Shown piece by piece: positions 18,213 to 28,021 of a stretch of DNA of 64,000 bases. This stretch comes from a gamma proteobacterium endosymbiont of Lamellibrachia anaximandri. GTDB taxonomy: Bacteria > Pseudomonadota > Gammaproteobacteria > Chromatiales > Chromatiaceae. Where the stretch lies: positions 26,509-90,508 of the forward strand of contig JAESPD010000008.1 in the NCBI GenBank assembly GCA_016756855.1, given 5' to 3'. How positions within the stretch are numbered: the first letter of the stretch is position 1; the number at the start of each line of letters is the position of its first letter. The notes under the pieces were generated by a model. It saw nothing but the letters and a program-made list of their open reading frames with translations, was not told the origin of the DNA and ran no database searches. Position numbers and translations under genes: made by a program.

Positions 18213-19031
18213 ATGCATACTTTTCGTTTTCTCTGGATTCTTACTTTCCTGTTCACTTCCGGATGCTCTCTGCTGCCCGAGCAGATCGATCAGACCAAGG
18301 ACTGGAGCGCAAGCCAGTTCTACTCTGAAGCCAAGGAGGCGATGAGGGACTCGGACTATGATCAGGCAATCAAATATTACGAAGGGCTGGAAGCCCGTTT
18401 CCCGTTTGGCCGTTTCGCCACTCAATCACAGCTCGACATCATCTACGCCTATTACAAAAACAATGAGCCGGATTCCGTTACCGCAGCAGCCGACCGGTTT
18501 ATCAAACTGCACCCCCAGAACCCTTACGTGGATTACGCCTACTACCTGAAAGGCCTGACAAACTATAACCGCGACCACAGTTTCACCAGTCGCTTTATAC
18601 CGTCCGATCCATCACAGCGGGATCCGGGAGCAGCGCTGGAGTCATTCAAGGATTTCGAGCAGCTCCTGTTGCTCTACCCGGGCAGCAAGTACGCCGATGA
18701 TGCCCGTCAGCGCATGTACTATCTTCGCAACAACCTTGCCAAGTACCAGATACATGTCGCCAGATACTATATGAAACGAAATGCCTATCTGGCCGCAGCC
18801 AACCGGGCCAACCGCGTGGTGGCCAACTTCCAGCGCAGCACTGTGGTTCAAGAGGCGCTGGAGATCATGGTTGACGCATATACCCGCCTGGAGATGGAGG
18901 ATCTGGCCAACGACGCCAAACGAGTCCTGACGCTCAACCAACAGAAGGGGACTTTTAACGTACCCGGCCAGGACGACGACGAAAGCCTGACCGAGACGAT
19001 CTGGAACTTCTTCGAACTGGATAAAAACTAA
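18213..19031 (+). CDS. bamD: Outer membrane assembly lipoprotein BamD
   Basis: The 272-residue lipoprotein is part of the Bam complex that inserts beta-barrel proteins in the outer membrane. The signal peptide ends at the lipobox TSGC, making C18 the lipidated residue. Five tetratricopeptide-like repeats follow, including AIKYYEGLEARFPFG and SVTAAADRFIKLHPQNPYVDYAYYL in two parts. A TATACT hexamer at 18167 is a possible -10, with a weak -35. An imperfect hairpin (gaagaggc / gcctcttc) lies about 20 bases after the stop, without a T run. Confidence 0.95.
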   Translation: MHTFRFLWILTFLFTSGCSLLPEQIDQTKDWSASQFYSEAKEAMRDSDYDQAIKYYEGLEARFPFGRFATQSQLDIIYAYYKNNEPDSVTAAADRFIKLHPQNPYVDYAYYLKGLTNYNRDHSFTSRFIPSDPSQRDPGAALESFKDFEQLLLLYPGSKYADDARQRMYYLRNNLAKYQIHVARYYMKRNAYLAAANRANRVVANFQRSTVVQEALEIMVDAYTRLEMEDLANDAKRVLTLNQQKGTFNVPGQDDDESLTETIWNFFELDKN

Positions 19032-19081
19032 CCGTTCTCCAGAAGAGGCCCTGAGCCTCTTCCGGTTGAAAACGACAAAAA

Positions 19082-19483
<402 letters not shown>

Positions 19484-19583
19484 TTAGCGACTTTTCCCTC
19501 TGGAATGTAGATAGAACCCATTCGGAAGCATGCATTCCGCTTATAACGCTTCGGGACGGATACTGGATGTACGCTTAAACCAC

Positions 19584-21185
19584 TTAACTCCCGGTCAGTG
19601 GATAGCGGCGGTCCCGGCCAAACGCCCGGCGGGTAATCTTAACCCCTGGCGGAGCCTGGCGCCGCTTATATTCATTACGGGTTACCATTCTTACCACACG
19701 ATCTACGGTCTCAGTTTCAAAGCCGGCTGCAGTGATCTCCCCGGCACTCTGGTCCTGCTCCACATAGCGCTCCAGGATCGAATCCAGCACATCGTAGGAC
19801 GGCAGTGAGTCGCTGTCTTTCTGATCAGGCGCCAACTCAGCGGATGGCGGCCGGTCTATCACCCTTTGAGGTATCACCCGGGAGAGCGTGTTGCGATATT
19901 CGCAAAGCCGGTAGACCAGCGTCTTGGGTACATCCTTGATCGGAGCGTACCCACCCGCCATATCACCATAAAGCGTGGCGTAACCCACCGCCATTTCGCT
20001 CTTGTTGCCGGTGGTGAGCAAAATGCGCCCTTTCTTGTTGCTGATTGCCATCAGAATAATACCGCGGCAACGCGCCTGAATGTTCTCTTCAGTCACATCT
20101 GCCGAACAATCCGAGAAGGTTTCGGAGAGCATGTCGACAAAGGCGTTGAAGGCCGGGGCGATCGGAATGGAGCGGTGCTCGACTTGCAGAATTTCTGCCT
20201 CCTCAAGCGCATCCTCATTGCTCATCTGCGCAGTATAGCGGGAGGGCATCATCACCACCTCGACCCGATCACTCCCCAGTGCGTCGACTGCCACCACCAG
20301 GGTGAGCGCGGAATCGACCCCGCCGGAAAGCCCTAGAATGGCGCCATTGAAGCCGTTCTTCAAAACATAGTCACGGGTGCCCAGTACCAGCGCCCGGTAG
20401 ACCGCCTCAGCTTCCTCTGGAATAACAGACACATCAGCCGCCAGCGGCTCAGGATCGGTACCGATACGCCACTCACTGAGAACCTCCGCCTCCTCAAAAA
20501 AGGGCAACCGCTGCGTCAGGTTCCCCGCTGCGTCCACCACAAAGGAGCCACCGTCGAAAACCAGTTCGTCCTGCCCTCCTACCAGATTGGCATAGATGAT
20601 CGGGACCGCGTTTTCCCGCGCCCGCTGCTGTATCAACGCCTCCCGCTCCGGCGCCTTTCCTGTATGGTAGGGTGAGGCATTCAGATTCAGAATCAGTTGC
20701 GCACCGGCTTCACAGGCTTGGGCAATGGGGGTCGGCTCCCAGATATCCTCGCAGACAGTAAGGCCAATATTGATGCCGTTGACGCTGAAGAGTCCGCTCT
20801 CACTGCCCGAGGCAAAATAGCGCTTCTCATCAAACACACTGTAGTTTGGCAGCTGTTGCTTACGATATTCGACCACCATTTTCCCATCGCGCACTACCCC
20901 CGCCATGTTATAGAGAGCACCGTCAGCACGTTTTGGATAACCCACCACCAGGCAGATACCGCTGACCTCTCTGCGAATCCTTTCAACCGCAATCTCCACC
21001 CGGTCGATAAAGTCCGCCCGCAGCAGCAGGTCTTCCGGCGGGTAACCGGTCAAAGTCAGCTCCGGAAAGACGATCACATCCGCCTGATCGCGAGCCTTTA
21101 GTGCCGCGTCGATGACGCGTTGGGCATTGCCCTCGATATCCCCCACCAGCAGATTGTGCTGGGCAATCAGAATACGCAGATTCAC
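19584..21185 (-). CDS. nadE: NAD+ synthase, glutamine-hydrolysing
   Basis: The 533-residue enzyme makes the last step of NAD synthesis, amidating nicotinate adenine dinucleotide. The N-terminal nitrilase-type glutaminase has the triad E42, K109 and C145 (VCEDIWEP). The C-terminal synthetase has the ATP loop SGGVDS (287-292) and YGDMAGGYAPIKD. I use the GTG at 21185 with GAGG five bases upstream; an upstream extension in the same frame is not conserved in families I know. The length fits NadE2-type enzymes. The next gene downstream is PII, which in Azospirillum relieves NAD+ inhibition of such an enzyme. Confidence 0.95.
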   Translation of the reverse strand: MNLRILIAQHNLLVGDIEGNAQRVIDAALKARDQADVIVFPELTLTGYPPEDLLLRADFIDRVEIAVERIRREVSGICLVVGYPKRADGALYNMAGVVRDGKMVVEYRKQQLPNYSVFDEKRYFASGSESGLFSVNGINIGLTVCEDIWEPTPIAQACEAGAQLILNLNASPYHTGKAPEREALIQQRARENAVPIIYANLVGGQDELVFDGGSFVVDAAGNLTQRLPFFEEAEVLSEWRIGTDPEPLAADVSVIPEEAEAVYRALVLGTRDYVLKNGFNGAILGLSGGVDSALTLVVAVDALGSDRVEVVMMPSRYTAQMSNEDALEEAEILQVEHRSIPIAPAFNAFVDMLSETFSDCSADVTEENIQARCRGIILMAISNKKGRILLTTGNKSEMAVGYATLYGDMAGGYAPIKDVPKTLVYRLCEYRNTLSRVIPQRVIDRPPSAELAPDQKDSDSLPSYDVLDSILERYVEQDQSAGEITAAGFETETVDRVVRMVTRNEYKRRQAPPGVKITRRAFGRDRRYPLTGS

Positions 21186-21259
21186 AAGATCCTCGATCAG
21201 CTTAAACTTTAAGATTGATGGTATTATTCCAAAAACCACTCGCGGACTAAATAACTCAT

Positions 21260-21493
21260 ATGGGATTTCGTTACTTACTTCTGGCTGCTGCTATCTGGGT
21301 AGGCTACCTGATTGTCCGCCATCTGCTGCGCCAACGCCTGGCAAAACCCAAGACTACATCCTCACAAAAGTCGGTCAACAGCGTGCAGTGCAAATACTGC
21401 GGGTTACATCTGCCGAAAGAGGAGGCCATCAGGGACGGGGAAGACCACTTCTGCAACGCCGAACACCGGGATGCCGCCCGGAAACAGGGTTAG
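21260..21493 (+). CDS. PP0621 family zinc-finger membrane protein
   Basis: The 77-residue protein has one N-terminal membrane helix (about 4-21), a basic linker and a small zinc site: C-x2-C (CKYCG), then C-x3-H (CNAEH). The sequence CGLHLPKEEAIRDGEDHFC is that of the PP0621 family. It lies 17 bases before pilS and is commonly found in front of pilS in gammaproteobacteria. No function is known. Confidence 0.85.
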   Translation: MGFRYLLLAAAIWVGYLIVRHLLRQRLAKPKTTSSQKSVNSVQCKYCGLHLPKEEAIRDGEDHFCNAEHRDAARKQG

Positions 21494-21510
21494 TCAGGAG
21501 AACATATCTC

Positions 21511-23157
21511 ATGCAAGGATGGCTTGAGTCCCTGCTCGACACACTGCAACCCGACCCCGTCGACGCAGACACGAAAAACCTCCAGACCTGGAATGCCCTG
21601 CGCCTGTTTCTGCTCTACCGGCTGACCCTCTCGCTCTCCCTGCCATTCTTCTTTTTTACCGGCACAGGCCCAAACTTTCTGGGACAGTTCGCCCCGGAGC
21701 TGTTCTCCTTTGTCTCAACCCTCTATCTGGGCCTGGTGCTGGCCAGCGGCATCTTCTGGTACTGGCGCTCTCCGGAGGTGGAGCAGCAGGCCCACATGAT
21801 GATCTTCATCGACATCCTGGCAATCACCCTGCTCATGCACGCCAGCGGCGGACTGGAGAGCGGACTGGGCATGCTGATCGCCATCTCGATAACCGGCGGC
21901 GCTGTAATGACAGGGGGCCGGGCCGCATTGCTGTTTGCCTCTCTTGCATCGCTGCTGGTGATAGCGGAACAGATCTATGCCGAACTCACCGGCAGTTTCC
22001 CCGCCCTTTTTACCCAAGCCGGGTTCCTTGGCGCGGTCTTCTTCGCCCTGGCGCTGCTCACCCATGTTCTCTCCAAACGTGCCAGAGAGAGTGAAGAACT
22101 GGCCCACCATCGCGCCCACGATCTGGAAAATATGGCCCGCCTCAACGACTATGTCATCCAGCATATGCAAACCGGTGTACTGGTGATCGATGACCAGGGA
22201 AAGATTCTGCTGATGAACGAACCCGCCTGGCGGCTGCTCGGCATGCCCGATGCCCAACCCGGCAACCACTTGGGAGCCGCCTCACCGGAACTGGCTGAGA
22301 TGCTGGTGGAGTGGAAACGCAGCCGCCGTTGCGACAGCCCCCCGTTTCGCGCCATTCCAAGAGGGAAGGAGCTGAGGCCCCGTTTCAATGCACTCGGCAG
22401 AGGTAATCTGGGTGGTGTTCTGGTATTTCTGGAGGACACCTCCCGGGTTCTGCTGGAGGCGCAGCATCTCAAACTCGCTTCCCTGGGCCGGCTCACCGCC
22501 AGCATTGCGCATGAAATTCGCAACCCCCTCGGGGCTATCAGCCACGCCAATCAGCTATTCAGCGAGTCTCCCAATCTGGATAGAGCCGACCAACGCCTGA
22601 TCGAGATCATCAAGGTCAACTCCGGTCGCGTCAATCAGGTGATCGAAAACGTTCTGCAACTCTCCCGGCACAAACCGGGAGAGTGGGCCAGATTCAATCT
22701 GCACAGCTGGTTCGAGGAGATCATCGCGGAACTGGTCAGAAACCAGGGATTCGGCAGTGATATATTCAGTCTGCAGATAGAACCGCAAGAGACCCAGATC
22801 CAGGCTGACCCGGAACAGCTGAGACAGATTGTCACCAACCTCTGCAATAATGCCCTGCAGCACTCGCAAGAGCGCGTTGCACTGAAGGTCACCATCGTCG
22901 GGGGACAGGTTCCGGAACTGGACACCCCCTTTGTGGATATCATCGACAATGGTCCCGGCATTCCACCGGACGTGGCGAAGCAGATCTTCGAACCCTTCTA
23001 CACCACCCACAACAGCGGCACCGGGCTGGGGCTCTACATCGCAAGGGAGCTGAGCGAGAACAACCGGATACGTCTGGAGTATATTCCAGGACCCACCGGT
23101 GGCAGCTGCTTCCGTCTTATATTCGACAACTCGACCGAAGAGGTCACCCAGGCATGA
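21511..23157 (+). CDS. pilS: Sensor histidine kinase PilS
   Basis: The 548-residue protein senses pilin level in the inner membrane and phosphorylates PilR. Six hydrophobic helices lie in about 25-195. A PAS domain (about 215-320) follows, then the dimerisation helix with H334 in IAHEIRNPLG and the ATPase domain (DNGPGIPPDV, GTGLGLYIA). ATG 21511 is preceded by AGGAG; the long open frame upstream belongs to other genes. Its stop overlaps pilR by four bases. Confidence 0.94.
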   Translation: MQGWLESLLDTLQPDPVDADTKNLQTWNALRLFLLYRLTLSLSLPFFFFTGTGPNFLGQFAPELFSFVSTLYLGLVLASGIFWYWRSPEVEQQAHMMIFIDILAITLLMHASGGLESGLGMLIAISITGGAVMTGGRAALLFASLASLLVIAEQIYAELTGSFPALFTQAGFLGAVFFALALLTHVLSKRARESEELAHHRAHDLENMARLNDYVIQHMQTGVLVIDDQGKILLMNEPAWRLLGMPDAQPGNHLGAASPELAEMLVEWKRSRRCDSPPFRAIPRGKELRPRFNALGRGNLGGVLVFLEDTSRVLLEAQHLKLASLGRLTASIAHEIRNPLGAISHANQLFSESPNLDRADQRLIEIIKVNSGRVNQVIENVLQLSRHKPGEWARFNLHSWFEEIIAELVRNQGFGSDIFSLQIEPQETQIQADPEQLRQIVTNLCNNALQHSQERVALKVTIVGGQVPELDTPFVDIIDNGPGIPPDVAKQIFEPFYTTHNSGTGLGLYIARELSENNRIRLEYIPGPTGGSCFRLIFDNSTEEVTQA

Positions 23158-24494
23158 CTCAACCATTGGCGCTGATAGTGGATGACGAACCCGACATCTG
23201 CGAACTGCTGGAGATCACCCTGATGCGCATGGGCATAGATACCCGCTCCGCCCTCACCCTGGGAGACGCTCGTGAACTGCTGACGCAAAACACCTTCGAC
23301 CTCTGCCTTAGCGACATGCGGCTGCCGGACGGGAACGGCATCGAATTGGTCCAACACATCAATGAAACCTATCCACAGATTCCAGTTGCCATGATCACCG
23401 CCCACGGCAACATGGAATCCGCAGTGGAGGCCCTCAAGACAGGGGCTTTCGATTTTGTCTCCAAGCCGGTGGATCTGGAGGTACTGCGCAAACTGGTGGA
23501 AAAGGCACTCAAACTAAAACGGCCCGATCCTGCACCAGCGAAAGAGAGTGCCGGCAGGATCACCACAGCCAGCCCCCTGCTGGGCACATCTGTGGTAATG
23601 GATCGCATCCGCCATTTAATCGCCAAACTGGCCCGCAGTCAGGCGCCTGTCTATATCAGCGGGGAGTCGGGAACCGGCAAGGAGCTTGCAGCCCGCCAGA
23701 TCCACGCCCAGGGACCGAGGTCAGGGCAGAATTTCGTAGCCGTCAACTGCGGTGCCATCCCCCGTGAACTGATGGAGAGCGAACTGTTCGGTCACGTCAA
23801 AGGGAGTTTCACCGGCGCCACAACGGATCATGAAGGGCTGTTTCAGGTAGCGGACGGTGGCACCCTCTTTCTCGATGAAGTGGCCGATCTGCCGCTTTCC
23901 ATGCAGGTCAAACTCCTGCGCGCCATACAGGAAAAAAGGGTACGCCCTGTGGGTGGACACAGGGAAACTGCGGTGGATATCCGCATCATCAGCGCCACCC
24001 ATAAGGATCTGGCCGAACGGGTAAAGCAAGGCGAATTCCGCCAGGATCTCTTCTACCGCATCAATGTCATCGAACTGACCATCCCACCGCTACGTGAACG
24101 CTCAGGAGATATCCCACTACTGGCGGATAAGATCCTCGAACGACTCGGCGGCAAAGGCATAAAGCCCAAACTACTCGACAGCGCCCTCGACAGACTCAAG
24201 GCCTACCCATTCCCCGGCAATGTGCGGGAACTGGAGAACATTCTGGAGCGGGCCACCACCCTGTGCGAAGACAACACATTGGCGGCGAATGACCTGCTGC
24301 TGCCGGAAACACCGCTGGATCACAAAAATGTCAAATCCGATCAACCCCTGGGGGATATGCTCGGCGATATCGAACGCCAGGCAATTATAAAGGCGCTGGA
24401 AGAGACACGCTGGAATCGCACCGCCGCAGCAAAGAGACTCGGCATGGGCCTGCGTTCCCTGCGGTATCGGCTGGAAAAGCTGGGGATAGATTAA
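23154..24494 (+). CDS. pilR: Sigma-54-dependent response regulator PilR
   Basis: The 446-residue activator has a receiver domain (D10, D11, phospho-acceptor D54), an AAA+ domain with Walker A GESGTGKE (170-177) and the sigma-54 contact loop GSFTGA (217-222, in place of GAFTGA), and a Fis-type helix-turn-helix at the end (NRTAAAKRLGM). It drives transcription of the pilin gene; a sigma-54 promoter with PilR-like repeats lies 300 bases downstream. The serine in the GAFTGA loop is seen in other PilR proteins. Confidence 0.95.
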   Translation: MTQPLALIVDDEPDICELLEITLMRMGIDTRSALTLGDARELLTQNTFDLCLSDMRLPDGNGIELVQHINETYPQIPVAMITAHGNMESAVEALKTGAFDFVSKPVDLEVLRKLVEKALKLKRPDPAPAKESAGRITTASPLLGTSVVMDRIRHLIAKLARSQAPVYISGESGTGKELAARQIHAQGPRSGQNFVAVNCGAIPRELMESELFGHVKGSFTGATTDHEGLFQVADGGTLFLDEVADLPLSMQVKLLRAIQEKRVRPVGGHRETAVDIRIISATHKDLAERVKQGEFRQDLFYRINVIELTIPPLRERSGDIPLLADKILERLGGKGIKPKLLDSALDRLKAYPFPGNVRELENILERATTLCEDNTLAANDLLLPETPLDHKNVKSDQPLGDMLGDIERQAIIKALEETRWNRTAAAKRLGMGLRSLRYRLEKLGID

Positions 24495-24563
24495 AGGTGA
24501 AAGGTGGCCGTGCCAATGGATGAGCCGAACACTGTCGCTACTGCTCTTTGTGACTGAAGAAAC

Positions 24564-24652
24564 GTAGGCCGGTTCAAGCGGAGCGGAACCGGCGACATGA
24601 AATGTACTGCCAAAGCCTGGGTGCCCGATCCGCTACGCTTGATCGGGCCTAC
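24564..24652. repeat. REP pair (inverted, BIME-like)
   Basis: gtaggccggttcaagcggag with ggaaccggc, then gcccgatccgctacgcttga with tcgggcctac, in opposite orientation. An AAAGG module with aggtggccgtgcc lies just left (24492-24515). Together they fill the left half of the 536-base pilR-pilin gap. Confidence 0.85.
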
Positions 24653-24760
24653 AAGTTTGACACAAGATTCAGGTAAATCTTCGATTTGCCAGCCTGTCAC
24701 CTGTCTTTATTCGTTTAACGCCTGAGATTAACTACAACACGATTCCCCTATCCCCCAAAA

Positions 24761-24785
24761 TGACAAAAATTGTCACATTCTGACG
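24761..24785 (+). promoter_or_regulatory. Putative PilR binding region
   Basis: A palindrome tgacaaaaattgtca and a third copy of tgac lie 16-40 bases upstream of the sigma-54 -24 element. PilR in Pseudomonas binds repeated short TGTC-type words upstream of its pilin promoter; the match here is by analogy. Confidence 0.55.
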
Positions 24786-24800
24786 ATCAAGGCATGGGGC

Positions 24801-24814
24801 GGCACAGATATTGC
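24801..24814 (+). promoter_or_regulatory. Sigma-54 promoter of the first pilin gene
   Basis: GGCAC at 24801-24805 and TTGC at 24811-24814 are five bases apart, matching the -24/-12 consensus. Transcription would start near 24826, giving a leader of about 205 bases before the pilin start. pilS and pilR lie directly upstream. Confidence 0.85.
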
Positions 24815-25030
24815 CGATCATTTAATTCGCTCCGATGCCAAAATCAGATAATAAATCATCTAAAAAACATTTATTTTTCAATTTGTTAGTCAACTCGCCG
24901 CTAAAATGCGCTGCAGTTCCACAGTGTATGGCACGAAGCCTGCGGTATCAGGGCAACCAATTCGATATTGTCGAATTCAAGTTTCAAACGCGGTGACCGA
25001 TACAACAGGCACCAACCAAGCACATGAGGC

Positions 25031-25522
25031 ATGAAGCAAATGAAGAAACATCAATCAGGTTTTACCCTAATCGAGCTGATGATCGTTGTCGCGATCATCG
25101 CCATCCTGGCCGCCATTGCGATTCCGGCCTATAACGGTTATATCAGTGAGGCCAACCTCACCCGTGTTGACACCGCGTATCAAGAGGGCGTCAACTTTGT
25201 TCGCTCTGAGATGTCCCGGCGCCAAGCAGTGGTTGCCCGCGGCGGTACCTTCGCTACCGATACACAAGTCGAGTGGGTTGCTGCCCTCAACGTCAGCGGA
25301 GGCACCTCACCCAGCGGCGACCCCGCCTTTGGCATTGCAGCCAATGCAGCAGCTGACAACATCGTTGTAACCGGAAACGGCACAGATGTTTCAGACATCG
25401 TTTTGGCTCGCCCGGCCTATGACCCGGCAGGTGATGTAAACACTGCATTAACAGCACAAACAGCCACCATCGACATCAACGGCGCAGTTACTTTTGCAGC
25501 TGGCGGCGGTGGCGGCACTTAA
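25031..25522 (+). CDS. pilA: Type IV pilin, major-type (PilA-like)
   Basis: The 163-residue prepilin has a short basic leader cut by PilD after glycine, then [20 protein letters not shown], the conserved assembly helix with E5. The globular part has no cysteine, so the usual C-terminal disulfide loop is missing; it ends in a run of five glycines and threonine. A second ATG nine bases in (leader MKKHQSG) is an equal candidate for the start. The sigma-54 promoter and terminator that frame this gene indicate strong, separate expression, so it is the likely main pilus subunit. Confidence 0.9.
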   Translation: MKQMKKHQSGFTLIELMIVVAIIAILAAIAIPAYNGYISEANLTRVDTAYQEGVNFVRSEMSRRQAVVARGGTFATDTQVEWVAALNVSGGTSPSGDPAFGIAANAAADNIVVTGNGTDVSDIVLARPAYDPAGDVNTALTAQTATIDINGAVTFAAGGGGGT

Positions 25523-25561
25523 TCGCTTGGCCTGACACCTAGGCAAGCAACCACAGCATAG

Positions 25562-25600
25562 GGAGGAAGCGGTTTCACTACCGCTTCCTCCTTTTGCATT
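25562..25600 (+). terminator. Terminator after first pilin gene
   Basis: An 11-base perfect stem (gaggaagcggt / accgcttcctc) with a six-base loop is followed by ccttttgcatttttt. It sits between two pilin genes and should lower expression of the second. Confidence 0.88.
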
Positions 25601-25666
25601 TTTTCTTCCAGCAGCCTTTAACCATGAATGGGTGTAACTCATTCGATACAAACATGGGGCAGAAAC

Positions 25667-26101
25667 ATGAAACACGGATTATCCAACAACCATGGTTTCA
25701 CCCTGGTGGAACTGATGATCACCGTGGCCATCATCGCCATCATCTCCGCGATCGCCTTCCCCGCCTATCAGGGTTACGTGGCAGAGGCCCGCATCGGCAC
25801 CGTACGTATGAACACTGAACCCCTGCGACTGGCGCTGGAGGACTTCTTTCTCGATAACAACAGCTATGTTGCCGGCCAGTGGGATGCCGACGCAGCCGGG
25901 ACAAGGACACTTGACGATGCAGGCAACCTGGGCTGGCGACCCGATGGCGACGGCGGCAACTATGATTATGTGGTGGCAGCGCCAGCAGCCCCCGGTACAA
26001 TTGCCACTGGCTACAGCATGACCGTGACCGATACAAATGAAGCTGCCGCCACTATCACCTGCAACCGTGATCAGACCAACGGCACCTATGTCTGCAATTG
26101 A
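25667..26101 (+). CDS. Type IV pilin, second copy
   Basis: The 144-residue prepilin has leader MKHGLSNNHG and helix FTLVELMITVAIIAIISAIA. Unlike the first pilin it has the C-terminal cysteine pair (C132 and C143) that closes the D-region loop. I start at ATG 25667; a longer open frame upstream lacks a leader peptide pattern. It follows the first pilin across a terminator, so it may be a low-level or alternative subunit. The two globular domains are only loosely alike. Confidence 0.88.
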   Translation: MKHGLSNNHGFTLVELMITVAIIAIISAIAFPAYQGYVAEARIGTVRMNTEPLRLALEDFFLDNNSYVAGQWDADAAGTRTLDDAGNLGWRPDGDGGNYDYVVAAPAAPGTIATGYSMTVTDTNEAAATITCNRDQTNGTYVCN

Positions 26102-26305
26102 TCCCTTGGGTGTTGCAGGCTATATTGCCTTAAGTAGATCAGCTGCTTGCAGACTGTTTTTGAAGCAACACATCCAAATGTGATTCGTTTCCCTGCAACA
26201 TCCGGCCTGATCCACTAGACCCGGCAGCAACATACCGGCACATAATTACCAGAGAGAGCAAGGCAGAGGCAGAAAGATTCCCCGTCGAATCGATCTCAGG
26301 ACAGG

Positions 26306-28018
26306 ATGGCTACCACCAAACCCAAAATGAATCTCAGCGGCATGGCTCGCGGTCTCATTCAGGACGATCTGATCTCTGAAGAGCGGGCGGAAGCGGCTTT
26401 TGCCGAGGCACTGAAACAGCGCACCCCTTTTGTCACCCACCTGGTCGAGAATCAACTGCTCAACAGCCTCGACATTGCCATCTCCGCCTCCCGCAGTTTC
26501 GGCGTACCTATCTTCGATCTCGACGCGGTGGATATGGATGCCCTGCCACAGGATCTGGTGGATGAAAAGCTGATACGCGCCCACCATACGCTGCCGCTGT
26601 TCAAACGGGGCAACCGGCTCTTCCTGGCGGTCTCCGACCCGACCAACCATCAGGGTCTCGATGAGATTCGCTTCAATACCCGGCTCTCATCCGAGGCGAT
26701 ACTGGTCGAGGAGGACAAGCTCACCCGCCTGATCGAGCAGGCTTTGGAGGCCCAGGACACCAGCATGGACGACCTGCTGGACACCGATCTCGACAACCTG
26801 GACATCAGCAGTGGCGAAGATGAACCCGCAGGTGATGGGGACCTGGATGTCGACGAAGCCCCGGTGGTGCGCTATGTCAACAAGATCCTGCTGGACGCCA
26901 TCAACGTCGGGGCCTCGGACATCCATTTCGAGCCTTACGAACAAAAATACCGCATACGCTATCGTCAGGACGGCCTGTTGCGTGAAGTTGCATCGCCACC
27001 ATCCAACCTGGCGAACCGCCTGACCAGCCGGGTCAAGGTCATGTCGCGCATGGATATATCGGAGCGCCGCATCCCCCAGGATGGGCGCATCAAGATGAAG
27101 CTGTCGAAGAACCGCTCCATCGACTTTCGCGTCAATACCTGCCCCACACTCTACGGAGAGAAGGTGGTACTGCGTATCCTCGATCCCGCCAGCGCCCAAC
27201 TCGGCATCGAGGCGTTGGGTTTCGAACCGGAACAACGCGAAGACTTTCTCAACGCCGTCGGCAAACCCTACGGCATGATCCTGGTAACCGGGCCCACCGG
27301 CAGCGGCAAGACCGTCTCCCTCTATACCGCTCTGAACCTACTCAACAAGCAGGAGGTCAACATCTCCACCGTAGAGGATCCGGTGGAGATCCAGGTGGCA
27401 GGCATCAATCAGGTCAACCAGAATTCCAAGACCGGCCTCACCTTTGCGACGGCCCTGCGCGCCTTTCTGCGTCAGGATCCGGATATCATAATGGTGGGCG
27501 AGATACGCGACCTGGAGACCGCCGAGATCGCGGTCAAGGCAGCCCAGACCGGCCATCTGGTGCTCTCCACCCTGCACACAAACGATGCTCCCCAGACCCT
27601 TACCCGACTTGCCAATATGGGCATCCCCCCCTTCAATATCGCCTCCTCGGTTCTGCTCATCCTGGCCCAGCGGCTGGCGCGCCGGCTCTGCGACCACTGC
27701 AAGACACCGGACGAGCTTCCCAAAGGGGCTTTGCTGGAAGAGGGCTTCACCCAGCAGGAGATCGACGAGGGATTTACAATCTACAAACCCGTAGGATGTG
27801 ATCTGTGTACCAACGGTTATAAAGGGCGCGTTGGTATATTCCAGGTTATGCCGGTTTCAGAAGACATGGGCAAACTGATCATGGAAGGAGGCACCTCCCT
27901 GCAACTGGCCGGTCTGGCCGGTAAGGAAGGGGTTGCCAACCTGCGCCAGTCCGGGTTGCGCAAGGTCCGATCCGGCATTACCAGTCTCCACGAGATCAAT
28001 CGGGTAACCAAGGACTAA
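26306..28018 (+). CDS. pilB: Type IV pilus assembly ATPase PilB
   Basis: The 570-residue hexameric motor powers pilus extension. A PilZ-interacting/GspE N-domain (about 1-150) is followed by an acidic linker and the ATPase core. Walker A is GPTGSGKT (329-336); the Asp box and Walker B region reads DIIMVGEIRDLETA; the His box is LSTLHTNDA. A four-cysteine zinc site (CDHC, CDLC) lies near the C-terminus. AGGACAGG precedes the start. Three bases separate it from pilC. Confidence 0.96.
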   Translation: MATTKPKMNLSGMARGLIQDDLISEERAEAAFAEALKQRTPFVTHLVENQLLNSLDIAISASRSFGVPIFDLDAVDMDALPQDLVDEKLIRAHHTLPLFKRGNRLFLAVSDPTNHQGLDEIRFNTRLSSEAILVEEDKLTRLIEQALEAQDTSMDDLLDTDLDNLDISSGEDEPAGDGDLDVDEAPVVRYVNKILLDAINVGASDIHFEPYEQKYRIRYRQDGLLREVASPPSNLANRLTSRVKVMSRMDISERRIPQDGRIKMKLSKNRSIDFRVNTCPTLYGEKVVLRILDPASAQLGIEALGFEPEQREDFLNAVGKPYGMILVTGPTGSGKTVSLYTALNLLNKQEVNISTVEDPVEIQVAGINQVNQNSKTGLTFATALRAFLRQDPDIIMVGEIRDLETAEIAVKAAQTGHLVLSTLHTNDAPQTLTRLANMGIPPFNIASSVLLILAQRLARRLCDHCKTPDELPKGALLEEGFTQQEIDEGFTIYKPVGCDLCTNGYKGRVGIFQVMPVSEDMGKLIMEGGTSLQLAGLAGKEGVANLRQSGLRKVRSGITSLHEINRVTKD

Positions 28019-28021
28019 TCC

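Noticed and set aside
21112..21510. Extended N-terminus for PilS in an open frame of 133 extra codons
   Set aside because: The extension crosses the nadE start and the zinc-finger gene; AGGAG and family length fix the start at 21511.
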